In this document: piece after piece, positions 15,961-23,346 of the stretch | Position numbering within the stretch: the first letter of the stretch is position 1 | Layout: each line of letters opens with the position of its first letter | Position numbers and translations under genes: made by a program | Notes under the pieces: generated by a model | The model's input: the letters and a program-made list of their open reading frames with translations, nothing else | What the model was told of the DNA's origin: nothing | The model's database searches: none | Virus record (IMG/VR): IMGVR_UViG_3300010354_000264 | Location: 1-35,452 of that record | Strand: one strand, 5' to 3' | Length of the DNA stretch: 35,452 nt | From: a virus

Positions 15961-16632
15961 TTAGATACGTAAATTGCGCTTAAGTTCTTGCAATTTTTCG
16001 TACGCGTTTTTTTGACCTGCCGCGCTAAAATCTCCTGCACCTGCATACGGCGCTGTGCCCATACCTGATGGCTGATAACCAGGATGACGACGATTCATAT
16101 CTACACGCTGCTGTATGTCACTTTTTTGATCTTGCTGATTTTGGTGTAAATTCATCGCTTTGATCGTCTCATATACCAGTTTTTGTCTTTCAAAACCTTC
16201 TGGCATACGCAAGATGTTTTCCGCAATACGAGGATGCTTATCCGCAAATTTCTGCACCACTTCTGGCGCCATAACTGTGTTAAAATCTGCATTTTCGCGT
16301 AGATACATTTGACGTTTTTCTTCTTCCAACAAAGCTCTAGCTTTAGCTTCAGCCATCATGTCGATTTTCTTCTCGAGATTTTGCTCAAACGAGCTCAATT
16401 TCTTTTGCAATCGTCTGTGATCAACATATGGCTCACTTTCATCGTCTTCTTCTACTGGAGCATTTTTCTGCTGCATAGCTCTGCGTAATTCTTCAAGCTC
16501 TCTTTCAGCTTTAAGCCTTGCTTCATTTTCTAACGCCCACTTATTGCGCATTTCTGCAAAGTTGTATTCTTTGGCTAATTTTTGTTCTTGCGCATGCATA
16601 GCTACTGCATCTGGTTGTGCTGCATCTGTCAT
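15961..16632 (-). CDS. Capsid scaffolding-like protein
   Basis: This 223-aa protein is strongly helical and charged. A coiled coil runs about residues 10-60 (ALENEARLKAERELEELRRA), and a second helical block runs about 70-110 (LQKKLSSFEQNLEKKIDMMA). After a Pro/Gly-containing region (GMGTAPYAGAGDFSAAG) it ends with a short basic helix, YEKLQELKRNLRI, the kind of C-terminus that scaffolding proteins use to bind coat protein. The position directly upstream of the capsid gene supports this. ATG 16632 follows AAGGATATCA. No protease motif is seen. Confidence 0.8.
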   Translation of the reverse strand: MTDAAQPDAVAMHAQEQKLAKEYNFAEMRNKWALENEARLKAERELEELRRAMQQKNAPVEEDDESEPYVDHRRLQKKLSSFEQNLEKKIDMMAEAKARALLEEEKRQMYLRENADFNTVMAPEVVQKFADKHPRIAENILRMPEGFERQKLVYETIKAMNLHQNQQDQKSDIQQRVDMNRRHPGYQPSGMGTAPYAGAGDFSAAGQKNAYEKLQELKRNLRI

Positions 16633-16666
16633 TGATATCCTTTCGCCTTGACGCTGGCTAGCGAGT

Positions 16667-16685
16667 TATGATAAAAATTATCATA
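16667..16685. promoter_or_regulatory. Perfect 19-bp inverted repeat between divergent genes
   Basis: TATGATAA-AAA-TTATCATA is perfectly symmetric and ends directly before the ATG at 16686, 35 bases from the divergent scaffold start. It could be an operator or a hairpin over the translation start. Confidence 0.5.
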
Positions 16686-17183
16686 ATGCACAACAAAATT
16701 TTAAGTATAGATCCATTAGATGCACATGATAGACTTGAGTCGTTAGTTAGCGATAACAAACAGACACAAGATATATCTGAATGCTGCCAAGATCTAATTA
16801 ACAAACGCCCATTCGGCGATCACGCATTTTATATCTTTGTCCATTTTCGCACTGAAGATGACGGCATCAACAAACGTGCTGTTTGGCAACCTAGATTAAC
16901 AAAACCCGTTGCACAACCCAATACAATGCTGTTCAAAGCATATCCCAACACCGACGAAGTGCGAGTGATTTGGATGTTGCCTGCTGTAGAGTTATGGGGA
17001 CAATATCGTAAGGGAGTGCTGACCGAAAATCAGTTAATTGCTGAAAGCATACACGATTTCCAGACAGATCGCGCTAAATTAGAAAGGCCAGAACCAGATG
17101 ACCTAAGCGATGCAACGATAAAGAAGATATATACAGAAATACTAAAACCGAAGAAAGTGCCTCATCTATGGCTGCCATCTTAA
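16686..17183 (+). CDS. Conserved phage protein of unknown function
   Basis: This plus-strand protein is set between minus-strand virion genes. The chosen ATG at 16686 gives 165 aa (MHNKILSIDPLDAHDRLESL). An ATG at 16668 is in frame but lies within a palindrome. Conserved-looking blocks are NKRPFGDHAFYIFVHFRTED then KRAVWQPRLTKPVAQPN then MLFKAYPNTDEVRVIWMLPA then LWGQYRKGVLTENQ. I recall similar proteins in podovirus-like genomes near portal genes, with no assigned function. It is soluble, with no signal peptide. No ribosome site is obvious. The stop overlaps the end of the convergent 54-aa gene. Confidence 0.75.
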   Translation: MHNKILSIDPLDAHDRLESLVSDNKQTQDISECCQDLINKRPFGDHAFYIFVHFRTEDDGINKRAVWQPRLTKPVAQPNTMLFKAYPNTDEVRVIWMLPAVELWGQYRKGVLTENQLIAESIHDFQTDRAKLERPEPDDLSDATIKKIYTEILKPKKVPHLWLPS

Positions 17184-17344
17184 GCTAGTGATCTAGGTGG
17201 TATTTTTAGTTTTGATGGTGTTACTGGCCCGATGTCTCTCATCTTGCCAACTTTTTGTCTAATGCCTGATCCGTAATAATCACCGCTACCTTTTTTTGTA
17301 GTAGCAGTTTTACCAGGTATGTATTTTGATCTACTTTTGCTCAT
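17180..17344 (-). CDS. Small basic protein (54 aa)
   Basis: The frame starts ATG 17344 (MSKSRSKYIPGKTATTKKGS) and ends TAA at 17182-17180. It is rich in Lys, Ser and Gly and continues GDYYGSGIRQKVGKMRDIGP. Its start overlaps the end of the 77-aa gene by 14 bases, and its stop shares TTAA with the convergent plus-strand gene. Phages often carry such small basic proteins next to portal and capsid genes. No family is recognised, but tight packing supports coding. Confidence 0.6.
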   Translation of the reverse strand: MSKSRSKYIPGKTATTKKGSGDYYGSGIRQKVGKMRDIGPVTPSKLKIPPRSLA

Positions 17345-17564
17345 AGATCACTTTCTCTGGATCTAATCTCATACATCCGTGTGGCACCACACATTTGTTT
17401 GATGTTTTTAATGTACCGACTGGCGTTTTATGTCCTACACCGTACTTGTCGCCAGCACTATATCGGCCAGCGTAGAATTCATCTTTTGTAGGAGCTCTAA
17501 ATGACACAGGGTCTGAGCCAGCTATACGTTGTTTAACTGCTAATGCATCGTCAAAATATTTCAT
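17331..17564 (-). CDS. Small hypothetical protein (77 aa)
   Basis: The protein begins MKYFDDALAVKQRIAGSDPV and includes RYSAGDKYGVGHKTPVGTLK and a KCVVPHGCMRL segment with two Cys. ATG 17564 follows TTTTAGGAGCAAAAA, a strong ribosome site. It is soluble and has no known motif. The two Cys with His could bind a metal, which is only a guess. It lies in a minus-strand run with the 73-aa and 54-aa genes between portal and scaffold. Confidence 0.65.
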   Translation of the reverse strand: MKYFDDALAVKQRIAGSDPVSFRAPTKDEFYAGRYSAGDKYGVGHKTPVGTLKTSNKCVVPHGCMRLDPEKVIYEQK

Positions 17565-17582
17565 TTTTTGCTCCTAAAAGTA

Positions 17583-17628
17583 GAGGGGATTAACATTTAT
17601 CTCACACTTGTTAGTGTAACATCCCCTC
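17583..17628 (-). other. Cruciform-like inverted repeat in a leader
   Basis: GAGGGGAT (17583-17590) and ATCCCCTC (17621-17628) are perfect 8-bp arms, with an inner ACAC/GTGT hairpin. On the minus strand it lies between the 73-aa gene stop and the 77-aa gene's ribosome site. TACTTTT follows, so it may be a weak terminator or a folded leader. Confidence 0.45.
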
Positions 17629-17633
17629 AAAGA

Positions 17634-17855
17634 TTATTGTCTGTAGCCTTCTTTCAATTTGTGCGATTTGATTTTTTGATCGCCAGAAAGTTGGTCACGT
17701 CTGATTGCTTCTTGTGTGTCTGGGTAGGTCATTCCAACATGTCCTGCACCTTCAACTGGTTCAATAGCTTTCATTTTTGATCCCATTGGAAATGGAGATT
17801 CTTTTGAGCCTTTACCTGCCCAAAAATGATGATCATCAATTCTACGTCCGCTCAT
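17634..17855 (-). CDS. Small hypothetical protein (73 aa)
   Basis: The chosen start is ATG 17855 (MSGRRIDDHHFWAGKGSKES), six bases after AAGGAG. The upstream ATGs of a longer frame to 17972 lack such a site. Notable blocks are PFPMGSKMKAIEPVEGAGHV and the Lys-rich C-terminus. The protein is hydrophilic with no membrane span. It lies between portal and the next small gene on the same strand, so a minor virion role is possible. No family is recognised. Confidence 0.65.
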   Translation of the reverse strand: MSGRRIDDHHFWAGKGSKESPFPMGSKMKAIEPVEGAGHVGMTYPDTQEAIRRDQLSGDQKIKSHKLKEGYRQ

Positions 17856-17993
17856 AATGGACTCCTTTGTAATTTTCTTTATTATATCAGTGGCGCCATA
17901 TACAGCAATATATTCTTTTAATTTGTCATTTGTTGATTTATTTGCTGCATTTATGATATTATTCATCATCAAATAATTAAAAATTAATCTTTT

Positions 17994-18131
17994 ATGAATA
18001 GTACTGCGTCAACTTACAAGACAAACAAAACCATTAACACGTTATTAGAAGATTGGAAAAAAACCTATTTGCTTCCCATACGCAAAAAAGCGTATAAAGA
18101 AGCACACAGGAAATTGCGCGAAGCTAAGTAA
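17994..18131 (+). CDS. Possible small basic protein (45 aa)
   Basis: The ORF reads MNSTASTYKTNKTINTLLED and continues WKKTYLLPIRKKAYKEAHRK, with a strongly basic helical C-terminus. Composition is protein-like, but the AT-rich upstream sequence has no clear ribosome site. Its stop lies three bases before the end of the convergent portal gene. It could be a DNA- or RNA-binding peptide or a chance ORF. Confidence 0.4.
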   Translation: MNSTASTYKTNKTINTLLEDWKKTYLLPIRKKAYKEAHRKLREAK

Positions 18132-18133
18132 TA

Positions 18134-20227
18134 TTACATCGCCATTTGTCCTTGGCCCATAAGTTTGCTTGTAAACTCATTAGCAAAGGATTCTCTATGC
18201 GCTTGTTGTTTCTCTTGGTCTTCGATCATTTTGTCTTCGTAGGCATATGATTGTATATCAGCCAGTTTAAGAGCTGTTTCAATCTCGCCATATTTGCCAA
18301 TGACTTCGACCATCTTTTCAAGCGCTTCCATTTTCGCTTTTGTCGATAATGCGCGATTTTTGCTGATTTCAGATATGCGTTCTTCAAGCAGACCCACGTT
18401 GCTTTCAAATCTACCGTAACGCTCTTTAGCCGACGCAAGCGAATTAGCAGTACGTGCCATAATCTCTTTGAGTTTGGCTTCTTCCATTGCTTGTTGTAAA
18501 TTAGTTGCTTCTGCTTGCACTGCTGCTTGTTGCTGTTGTTGTTGTTGCAACAAGGCCATGAGCTCAGTCTTACCTTGTATAGGCGCTCTTTTGGCTAACT
18601 CTTGAGGAGGAATTAAACCGCCAAGTTGTTGATTGAGCTCCAGCCATTGTTGATACTCTTGGTAACGTTGCGTTGGAGTCAATAGACCCTGTTCTACAAC
18701 GCATTGAAAGGAAGAAAAAATACGACTGTAGAAATAGGCCGTAGGCTCTTCACCAAGGTATAATTGTACTTTTTGTGCATTCCAATTATTGAGCACAATT
18801 TTAAGTAATCTGTCGCCTAAATATTTAAGTGACAAATCCCACTGATCAAAATACTTTTGCAGCACTGTTAGATTTGCTGCTTGTTTCATAAATACTGTAA
18901 GACTTGATGCATTAGGCGAATCTTGCGCTGTCCATGACTCTAGATTGATACCAGATGTTGCAAAAATTAAAGATTGCAGCTGATCAGCAAGTGCCATGTC
19001 ACTTTCTGGTACAGCACTAGGGATAATTTTTTCTACGTCAGACAACTCATAGTTTTCGTTAATGATGATGTCCCAACCTTGACCAGATTTTTTAAGGTTG
19101 TCTTCATTGAGCACGGCACCTGATTTGCGCTTCCAGCCTGCGTTGATTGTTGCTTCGCTAATGTCATGGTTGAGGATAATACGACGATTGAGCAAATAGT
19201 TAGCATCGCGCATAGTGCGCACCAATCCGCGACATCTTAAATCGTAATAGTTGTTATGCGGTTCGTAGTTCCAATCCACTGCAACAAAAGGGCATTCGGT
19301 AAATCCTAATGGGTTTTCTCCCTGATACATCAACTGATCATTAAGTATTACTGCTAATTTCCACGATGGCACTTCTACTGTTACTTCTTCTAAATCAGGT
19401 ATAGCATACAAAATTAGATCTAACTGCTCTTGCCCACCAGCATAGTCAAAAAACTGGTTACGTGATCTACTGTAGAGACGTTTTTTCTTTGTGCGCCATT
19501 TGTACCATACATAACTTAGTACTAATAAATCGTTGCGATTCATGTAATAGTTTTCTGGCAAAAAGTAGAAACGACCGTAGCGTTGTGGCGCTCCAGCCAT
19601 AGGTGTAATACCTTCTGTTTTGCCCGGAAATCTAGCCTCTGCTTCACGTTTGGAGATATACTCTTGGCACCATACCCACTGCGCATCTGACATGTCAGGA
19701 TTGCGGTAGTATGGATCAACCATAAATGAGTTGTATTCCCATACTTTTAGCTTGAGTTGCCCTTGTGCTTGATCTGTACCATTGTAATCAAGATATGGTT
19801 GTATTAACACTTTGCCGCTAATACATGCAAGCTCACAAGCTTTCGAATATTGCTCATAGATGGATTCAGTATTGCATATCTGCGTAATGATGCGAGTGTA
19901 CTGGTCTGTTGTAGAGCTATCGCCACCTTCTGTTGGTATATAGTTAATAGCTTTACGGTTTTGACGTTGATATCCTGTAATCATGTTTACAGGTTGCTGT
20001 AGCAAATTGAAATAGAAATTTGTATTTGTTGCTGCAGATGGCGAAAAGTTGTAGTAGCGGTTAACAAAACTTTGGCTGCCCGCGTAAAACAAAGTGTCTA
20101 TGTTAGCTTGGTTCCAACGCGCTTGCTCAACAGGCTGAAATTTGCTGTAGAGATTGTCTAGCCATTGTATGATACTTTGTTGTGAGGGTTCAACTGATGA
20201 GTCCCAAGGGGGTAGATATATAGCGAT
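18134..20227 (-). CDS. Portal protein, apparent ATC start
   Basis: The product is about 697 aa when read from 20227. The first canonical start in frame is a TTG at 20092, but the 45 codons upstream read as good portal sequence (AIYLPPWDSSVEPSQQSIIQ then WLDNLYSKFQPVEQARWNQA then NIDTLFYAGSQ). Later blocks, such as WEYNSFMVDPYYRNPDMSDA, VWCQEYISKREAEARFPG and RDANYLLNRRIILNHDISEA, suit podovirus-type portals, which run about 600-750 aa. The C-terminus is helical and Gln-rich. AGGAGG at 20238-20233 faces ATC at 20227-20225 with 5-base spacing. The product forms the dodecameric DNA-entry ring. Confidence 0.85.
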   Translation of the reverse strand: MAIYLPPWDSSVEPSQQSIIQWLDNLYSKFQPVEQARWNQANIDTLFYAGSQSFVNRYYNFSPSAATNTNFYFNLLQQPVNMITGYQRQNRKAINYIPTEGGDSSTTDQYTRIITQICNTESIYEQYSKACELACISGKVLIQPYLDYNGTDQAQGQLKLKVWEYNSFMVDPYYRNPDMSDAQWVWCQEYISKREAEARFPGKTEGITPMAGAPQRYGRFYFLPENYYMNRNDLLVLSYVWYKWRTKKKRLYSRSRNQFFDYAGGQEQLDLILYAIPDLEEVTVEVPSWKLAVILNDQLMYQGENPLGFTECPFVAVDWNYEPHNNYYDLRCRGLVRTMRDANYLLNRRIILNHDISEATINAGWKRKSGAVLNEDNLKKSGQGWDIIINENYELSDVEKIIPSAVPESDMALADQLQSLIFATSGINLESWTAQDSPNASSLTVFMKQAANLTVLQKYFDQWDLSLKYLGDRLLKIVLNNWNAQKVQLYLGEEPTAYFYSRIFSSFQCVVEQGLLTPTQRYQEYQQWLELNQQLGGLIPPQELAKRAPIQGKTELMALLQQQQQQQAAVQAEATNLQQAMEEAKLKEIMARTANSLASAKERYGRFESNVGLLEERISEISKNRALSTKAKMEALEKMVEVIGKYGEIETALKLADIQSYAYEDKMIEDQEKQQAHRESFANEFTSKLMGQGQMAM

Positions 20228-20237
20228 AATTGCCTCC

Positions 20238-20258
20238 TGAGGGGATCTTTAACCCTCA
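20238..20258 (-). promoter_or_regulatory. Hairpin next to the portal ribosome site
   Basis: On the minus strand TGAGGG (20258-20253) pairs with CCCTCA (20243-20238) across a 9-base loop, ending at the first A of the AGGAGG site. It could tune ribosome access to the unusual start. Confidence 0.45.
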
Positions 20259-20263
20259 AGAAA

Positions 20264-20292
20264 GTTATACACATTGTATAATAATTTTTCAA
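20264..20292 (-). promoter_or_regulatory. Candidate sigma70-type promoter for the portal operon
   Basis: On the minus strand TTGAAA (20292-20287) and TATAAC (20269-20264) have a 17-base spacer. They lie directly after terL and about 40 bases before the portal ribosome site. Confidence 0.6.
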
Positions 20293-20305
20293 TTCGCACT
20301 TTTAA

Positions 20306-21589
20306 TCAAAAAATACTACGCCCTGCACCAAAGCCTAACGTACGACCATAACTATCGTCATTAACGTGTGCAGATACTCTATGTGTATATACTGCATATC
20401 TTATTGCGTCACATGTGTGGTCATTCTTTTTTAACGGTGCATCTTCTCCACGCATCGCCGCTTTTGAATCCCATACATAACCTTCTATTTCGCGTATGCA
20501 ATTTTTGCATTCATCAACAATAAACAGATTACCCTTTGCCATTTCTGAGCCAACATACTGTATACCGTTAGCAACATCATTGTTGGCATGCACAACACGT
20601 ATACCCATTTTTTTTAGCTCAACGTGCATAGCTTCTGCGGATGGATCAAGATAAATAGCTTTAACAGCATAAGGTTCTAAAAAGCTACGCACATCTTGCG
20701 CAAATTCCGATGTAGTTTTCTGCCGTGATTGTTTTTTTGGGTCCCAGTAGTATTCTTTTTCTACCCAAAGACATTTGCCTAATCTGTCCATACGGCCTGT
20801 ACTGACGCCTATTAACACGCACGTAAATGCGTTTACTTGTCCGTAGTCGATTCCGGCGATCCAGTACTCAGCAGCTCTTGGAGGCCTCTTAAGCACATGT
20901 ATATTACGATCAAAAAAGTCATAGATTGCACCTTCTGCTTGTACCCACAAGCCTAAATAATTCCGTTTGTAGAATAGACCCGAAACACTATTTTTAATCC
21001 TTTCTTTGTAGTCGTCATCTACATACGGGTTGTCATCTAATGTAAAATGCAGAGCGTAGTAATTTTTGTCACCCTTCTCCGCCATGTCGATCCATTTTTT
21101 AATCTTATGTTCTGGATGACCGGGGTTCATGGACGCAAACCCTTGTGATGTTTTGTATGACAATCGCGTATCAATCATGTCGATAACATTTTCTGGATAC
21201 AGCGTCATTTCATCGCAATAGGCTAAACCAAATGTCTTACCTTGTATTGCACCTATAGCGCCTTCATCTTTTGCGCCAAGCGTTGCAATATCTCTATTAC
21301 GATATTTAAGCACGCGTCTGCCTGGAGCCCATGTGCAAAATGGCTTAAACATCGCAAGCTGCTCGCTTTCCATGATCAACCGTATGACGTTTTGATAGAT
21401 TGTATCTTGCGAGTAACCAATCATGTATATCTGCGTGTGATTAGTGCGATCTACAGCGTGCAAAAACGCCCATAACGTGCCGTAAGTTTTACCCGATCTT
21501 ACCGATCCATGCGCTAAATTCCACTTCGCGTTTGACTCCAAAACGAATTGCATTTGCTTGGGAGATAGCAGTGTGTTTTCTGTGTCCAT
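20306..21589 (-). CDS. terL: Terminase large subunit
   Basis: This 427-aa packaging motor has Walker A GSVRSGKT at residues 28-35 and Walker B LAYCDE at about 122-127, with the acid Glu at 127. A coupling-type motif follows (GFASMNPGHPEHKIKKWID). The nuclease half has the first Asp in WIAGIDYGQ (about 245) and the last acid in KKNDHTCDAIRYAVY near the C-terminus. The type is PBSX/Terminase_6-like. ATG 21589 follows AAGAGCAAGC. It is separated from terS by three plus-strand genes, which is unusual. It works with TerS and the portal to package DNA. Confidence 0.93.
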   Translation of the reverse strand: MDTENTLLSPKQMQFVLESNAKWNLAHGSVRSGKTYGTLWAFLHAVDRTNHTQIYMIGYSQDTIYQNVIRLIMESEQLAMFKPFCTWAPGRRVLKYRNRDIATLGAKDEGAIGAIQGKTFGLAYCDEMTLYPENVIDMIDTRLSYKTSQGFASMNPGHPEHKIKKWIDMAEKGDKNYYALHFTLDDNPYVDDDYKERIKNSVSGLFYKRNYLGLWVQAEGAIYDFFDRNIHVLKRPPRAAEYWIAGIDYGQVNAFTCVLIGVSTGRMDRLGKCLWVEKEYYWDPKKQSRQKTTSEFAQDVRSFLEPYAVKAIYLDPSAEAMHVELKKMGIRVVHANNDVANGIQYVGSEMAKGNLFIVDECKNCIREIEGYVWDSKAAMRGEDAPLKKNDHTCDAIRYAVYTHRVSAHVNDDSYGRTLGFGAGRSIF

Positions 21590-21647
21590 GCTTGCTCTTT
21601 ATTATAATAATATGATATATATTTTACTATACAACCAGGGATTAACC

Positions 21648-21845
21648 ATGTCAGTAAAAAATTTCAAAGTTACATTTTCGGTTTTGTCAGGCATTTTTTT
21701 TGTCTTCTGCCTTTTTATATCATATTTTTTCTCGACGTTGCTAGCAGTTTGTATTTACATCAGTTTCCCGGCAGCAGTGTTGGCAACTTATTATTTGCTT
21801 GATAAATTTTACACCGAAGAAAATGATTGCCCATACAGCTCATAG
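21648..21845 (+). CDS. Small two-span membrane protein, possible holin
   Basis: This 65-aa protein starts at ATG 21648 (MSVKNFKVTFSVLSGIFFVF). Two hydrophobic segments, about residues 8-30 and 32-50, are followed by an acidic tail, LDKFYTEENDCPYSS. A small double-span protein with a charged tail fits a class II holin or another phage membrane peptide. No endolysin is recognised next to it, so the lysis role is only possible. It starts 58 bases from the divergent terL start and leads the plus-strand trio between terL and terS. Confidence 0.6.
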   Translation: MSVKNFKVTFSVLSGIFFVFCLFISYFFSTLLAVCIYISFPAAVLATYYLLDKFYTEENDCPYSS

Positions 21846-21903
21846 CTGTTAAGAGCAAATTTACGGGTAAAATTAACAACAGAAAATGCCATTTTGCCAC
21901 CGT

Positions 21904-21920
21904 AGCCACACCTAGAATAT
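21904..21920 (+). repeat. 17-bp direct repeat before the 90-aa gene
   Basis: AGCCACACCTAGAATAT is identical to 22239-22255. Each copy lies upstream of a plus-strand start (21966 and 22288), and both are followed by a similar TAACTTA/TGACTTA piece. A shared regulatory site or duplicated leader is likely. Confidence 0.6.
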
Positions 21921-21965
21921 TAGTGACTTATGCAAAATTGGCATAATTATAAAAGGAGCAAAAAA

Positions 21966-22238
21966 ATGATCATTCAAAAGACAATCAGCGGCGCTTATAT
22001 TAACATTGAGCACGCGAGAGAATTCCGCGTTGATCCAATTATGGAACAACGAGAAGAAGCGCAAGTGACTGTAGGTTACAAAGTTGTAGCAGTATCACTC
22101 GGTGTCAACGAATGGATCGGGCATGTTTTTACTGAAGTTATGCAGTCAGATGAGTTATCTTTGGAAGCTGCAAAAGAGCGTGCTGATCAATTTTTAGCAG
22201 ATCTTCTCGGTGTTAAAAAATGTGAATCTTGCGTATAG
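21966..22238 (+). CDS. Small hypothetical protein (90 aa)
   Basis: The preferred ATG at 21966 (MIIQKTISGAYINIEHAREF) follows AAAAGGAGCAAAAAA, a strong site, whereas the frame upstream to 21930 lacks one. It has a beta-rich N-terminal half and a helical C-terminal half (LSLEAAKERADQFLADLLGV) ending KKCESCV with a CxxC-like Cys pair. It is soluble. No family is recognised. It is the second gene of the plus-strand trio between terL and terS. Confidence 0.7.
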   Translation: MIIQKTISGAYINIEHAREFRVDPIMEQREEAQVTVGYKVVAVSLGVNEWIGHVFTEVMQSDELSLEAAKERADQFLADLLGVKKCESCV

Positions 22239-22255
22239 AGCCACACCTAGAATAT
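22239..22255 (+). repeat. 17-bp direct repeat before the zinc-ribbon-like gene
   Basis: This is the second copy of AGCCACACCTAGAATAT, one base after the stop of the 90-aa gene and 32 bases before the ATG at 22288. Confidence 0.6.
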
Positions 22256-22287
22256 CAATAACTTACAAAAAAAACGGTTCGCGCACC

Positions 22288-22701
22288 ATGACACAAATTC
22301 GTAACACAGCCAAGTGCAAATTATGCAACGACATTATAGAGAGTTATCATAGTAATGATTACAGTCTATGTAGCTGTGGAGAGATCTATGTTGATGGTGG
22401 TCCATTGGGTATGCGTTGTGGTGCTCGTAACTGGGATAATTTTGTGCGTATAGATAATGATGGTAATATAGTAATTCCGAAAATTGTTGATCCTACTGAT
22501 GCGTCTTTAGTTACGGACACTGCTGATGATGTTGCGGTAGGATTAACTTTTAATGATGCGCTAGATCAGCTCAAACATTTAGAGGCAGTATACAGAGATT
22601 TGCCTCAAAATGTGCTTTATTCGTCGACGTCACACTCTGATATGTCTTCAGTCTTAACTTTGCTAGTCAGAGTTTTTGACAGTTTAAGAGCTTCAATTTG
22701 A
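22288..22701 (+). CDS. DUF7695-like small zinc-ribbon-type protein
   Basis: This 137-aa protein from ATG 22288 opens MTQIRNTAKCKLCNDIIESY then HSNDYSLCSCGEIYVDGG. Cys 10, 13, 28 and 30 could bind one zinc. The pattern KCKLCNDIIES...CxCG.I.VDGG is known in many small phage proteins assigned to DUF7695, with no known activity. The following residues are polar, and a helix LTFNDALDQLKHLEAVYRDL follows. The last 28 codons lie antisense to the end of terS (85-base overlap) and look poorly conserved, so the overlap may be recent. Confidence 0.75.
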   Translation: MTQIRNTAKCKLCNDIIESYHSNDYSLCSCGEIYVDGGPLGMRCGARNWDNFVRIDNDGNIVIPKIVDPTDASLVTDTADDVAVGLTFNDALDQLKHLEAVYRDLPQNVLYSSTSHSDMSSVLTLLVRVFDSLRASI

Positions 22702-23138
22702 TGCATAATCTTTTGGTGCGATTCCTGCACTTTGGCATCAACCATAATATCTACTTGTTCTGTGTAACCGCGTGATTTGCCAAGCGTTCGTAGCAAAAAT
22801 TCGATAGCGCGCGGATTCTTGTCACGGATAATGTATTGCAACTCTCTTTCTGCTTCGTCAATGCGTAATTGCAAACAGTCCTTAACCACCTGCTGTAATT
22901 GCTTAGATTGTGATATGCGGTGCGTAATATATGTAGGATTTACACCCAATGCTCTAGCAGCAAGATACTGTAGCCCTTCATTGGCTCTGATTGCTTTTTC
23001 TATCATTCCGTCCGTAAATCTACCACGTCGTTTCATCACTGCGCCTGTTTTAGGGTTGATGCCGTCAATGTGTACTTTTGGGTCTAATTTTTGTTTAGCT
23101 ATTTCAGGCTCAATATCATGCGTTTCAAAATCTGACAT
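22617..23138 (-). CDS. terS: Terminase small subunit-like DNA-binding protein
   Basis: This 173-aa protein begins MSDFETHDIEPEIAKQKLDP. A helix-turn-helix-type region occurs at about residues 52-90 (EGLQYLAARALGVNPTYITH then RISQSKQLQQVVKDC), followed by RIDEAERELQYIIRDKNPRA then IEFLLRTLGKSRGY, as in TerS or related phage HTH proteins. The acidic C-terminus could contact TerL. ATG 23138 follows AAAAGGAAATAA. TerS would recognise the packaging start and load TerL. Its gene lies on the same strand but is separated from terL by three opposite-strand genes. A general HTH role cannot be excluded. Confidence 0.75.
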   Translation of the reverse strand: MSDFETHDIEPEIAKQKLDPKVHIDGINPKTGAVMKRRGRFTDGMIEKAIRANEGLQYLAARALGVNPTYITHRISQSKQLQQVVKDCLQLRIDEAERELQYIIRDKNPRAIEFLLRTLGKSRGYTEQVDIMVDAKVQESHQKIMHQIEALKLSKTLTSKVKTEDISECDVDE

Positions 23139-23183
23139 ATTTATTTCCTTTTATTTTTTTAAATGATTCATTTAGCGCAACAA

Positions 23184-23345
23184 TTACTTTTTCATCTTGC
23201 GCGCTTCAGATAACGCAATAGCAATAGCTTGAGGTCTTTTAGTGACTATCTGACCTTTTTTAGATCCGGTGTGTAATTTTTTTTCTTTGAACTCATGCAT
23301 TACTTTTTCTACTTTAGACTGCTGTTTTTTTGTCATTTTTGCCAT
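23184..23345 (-). CDS. DUF6496-like small basic protein (53 aa)
   Basis: The frame starts ATG 23345 (MAKMTKKQQSKVEKVMHEFK) and continues EKKLHTGSKKGQIVTKRPQA then IAIALSEARKMKK. The pattern KVMHEFK...G....V..RKQAIAIALSEA is characteristic of the small DUF6496 proteins found in bacteria and phages. Function is unknown, and its basic character suggests nucleic-acid contact. It begins one base after the stop of the lipoprotein gene on the same strand. Confidence 0.75.
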   Translation of the reverse strand: MAKMTKKQQSKVEKVMHEFKEKKLHTGSKKGQIVTKRPQAIAIALSEARKMKK

Positions 23346-23346
23346 G

